From assembly GCA_030044045.1 (NCBI GenBank), contig JASHWO010000342.1, forward strand, positions 1 through 5,682: a stretch of 5,682 nucleotides of DNA, in the 5' to 3' direction. Below are positions 5,571 to 5,682 of the stretch, piece by piece. The notes below the pieces were generated by a model that saw only the letters and a list, made by a program, of their open reading frames with translations, was not told the origin of the DNA and did not search any database. Every line of letters starts with the position of its first letter. Position 1 is the stretch's first letter. The position numbers and the translations under genes are program-made. This DNA is from Acidimicrobiales bacterium (GTDB taxonomy: Bacteria; Actinomycetota; Acidimicrobiia; Acidimicrobiales; RAAP-2).

Positions 5571-5682
5571 GCCGGCGCCTCCCCACCCGAGCCGCCGCGG
5601 TCCCCATCGGTCGCGCCGGCGTGACCCCCGTCGGCGGTGCCCGCACCGGCCGCGGCGAGCGCGGCCGGTGCGGCGGGCGCGG
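5567..5682 (-). CDS. C-terminal tail of an upstream gene, partial (possibly the partner histidine kinase)
   Basis: An open frame enters from the right edge and ends with TGA at 5569-5567, overlapping the GTG of the response regulator by the four bases GTGA. The 37 visible residues are only Ala, Gly, Pro, Asp and similar (ends GGSGGEAPA), with no motif, so the protein cannot be named. Coupled overlap with a response regulator makes a sensor histidine kinase a reasonable guess, because kinases often end in a disordered tail; this is inference. Other products, or a chance open frame in GC-rich DNA, remain possible. Confidence 0.45.
   Translation of the reverse strand, partial: APAAPAALAAAGAGTADGGHAGATDGDRGGSGGEAPA
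5578..5584 (-). promoter_or_regulatory. Ribosome binding site of the response regulator
   Basis: GGGGAGG on the minus strand lies 7 nt before GTG at 5570 and within the last codons of the upstream reading frame. It supports the GTG start and translational coupling to the gene before it. Confidence 0.7.
5641..5673. repeat. Perfect inverted repeat, 14-bp arms with 5-nt loop
   Basis: CCGCACCGGCCGCG (5641-5654) and CGCGGCCGGTGCGG (5660-5673) are exact reverse complements around the loop GCGAG. It would form a very stable GC hairpin. No T-run follows on either strand, so it is not a classical terminator. On the minus strand it lies inside the predicted Ala-rich tail of the upstream gene, where Ala/Pro/Gly codons favour such self-complementarity. 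Confidence 0.85.

Noticed and set aside
4597..5646. 349-codon minus frame over the response regulator
   Set aside because: It is out of frame with the receiver and winged-helix motifs and is Arg/Gly/Pro-rich.

Overview
The window is very GC-rich (over 70% by eye in the glycosidase gene, lower in the ATPase gene). It uses GTG starts, and its proteins resemble those of high-GC Actinomycetota: a CutR-like response regulator, an actinobacterial-style secreted GH92 glycosidase, and a short E-x-x-C-C protein. I take it to be an actinobacterial chromosome (Streptomyces- or Acidimicrobiia-like). The genus cannot be read from the sequence.

Every gene I can support lies on the minus strand, so transcription runs from the right end to the left. 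In order: (1) 5682-5567, the low-complexity C-terminal tail of a gene that enters from outside the window. (2) 5570-4875, an OmpR/CutR-type response regulator whose GTG start overlaps the preceding stop. (3) 4874-4802, a 73-nt gap holding two tandem 15-nt palindromic repeats and a promoter-like TATTAT exactly six bases before the next start codon. (4) 4801-3653, a P-loop ATPase of the archaeal/bacterial ATPase_2 type with a C-terminal winged helix. (5) 3565-3245, a 106-residue protein with a Cys-Cys motif. (6) 3237-2917, an unrecognised 106-residue protein that starts 7 nt after the previous stop. (7) 2867 to the left edge, a secreted GH92 alpha-mannosidase-type glycosidase, cut off by the window inside a C-terminal NEW3-like beta domain.

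The response regulator and the gene before it look like one transcription unit. The ATPase seems to have its own promoter, probably giving a leaderless mRNA, with the palindromes placed over its -35 region like an operator. The two small genes are close together and probably cotranslated. The GH92 gene follows after 49 nt with its own strong ribosome binding site. Nothing in the sequence shows that the ATPase, the small proteins and the glycosidase share one pathway; they may simply be neighbours. The most interesting part is the ATPase with its palindromic repeats and the two small proteins downstream. No stretch longer than about 90 bases lacks a gene, and I see no RNA genes, CRISPR arrays, transposases or convincing terminators.
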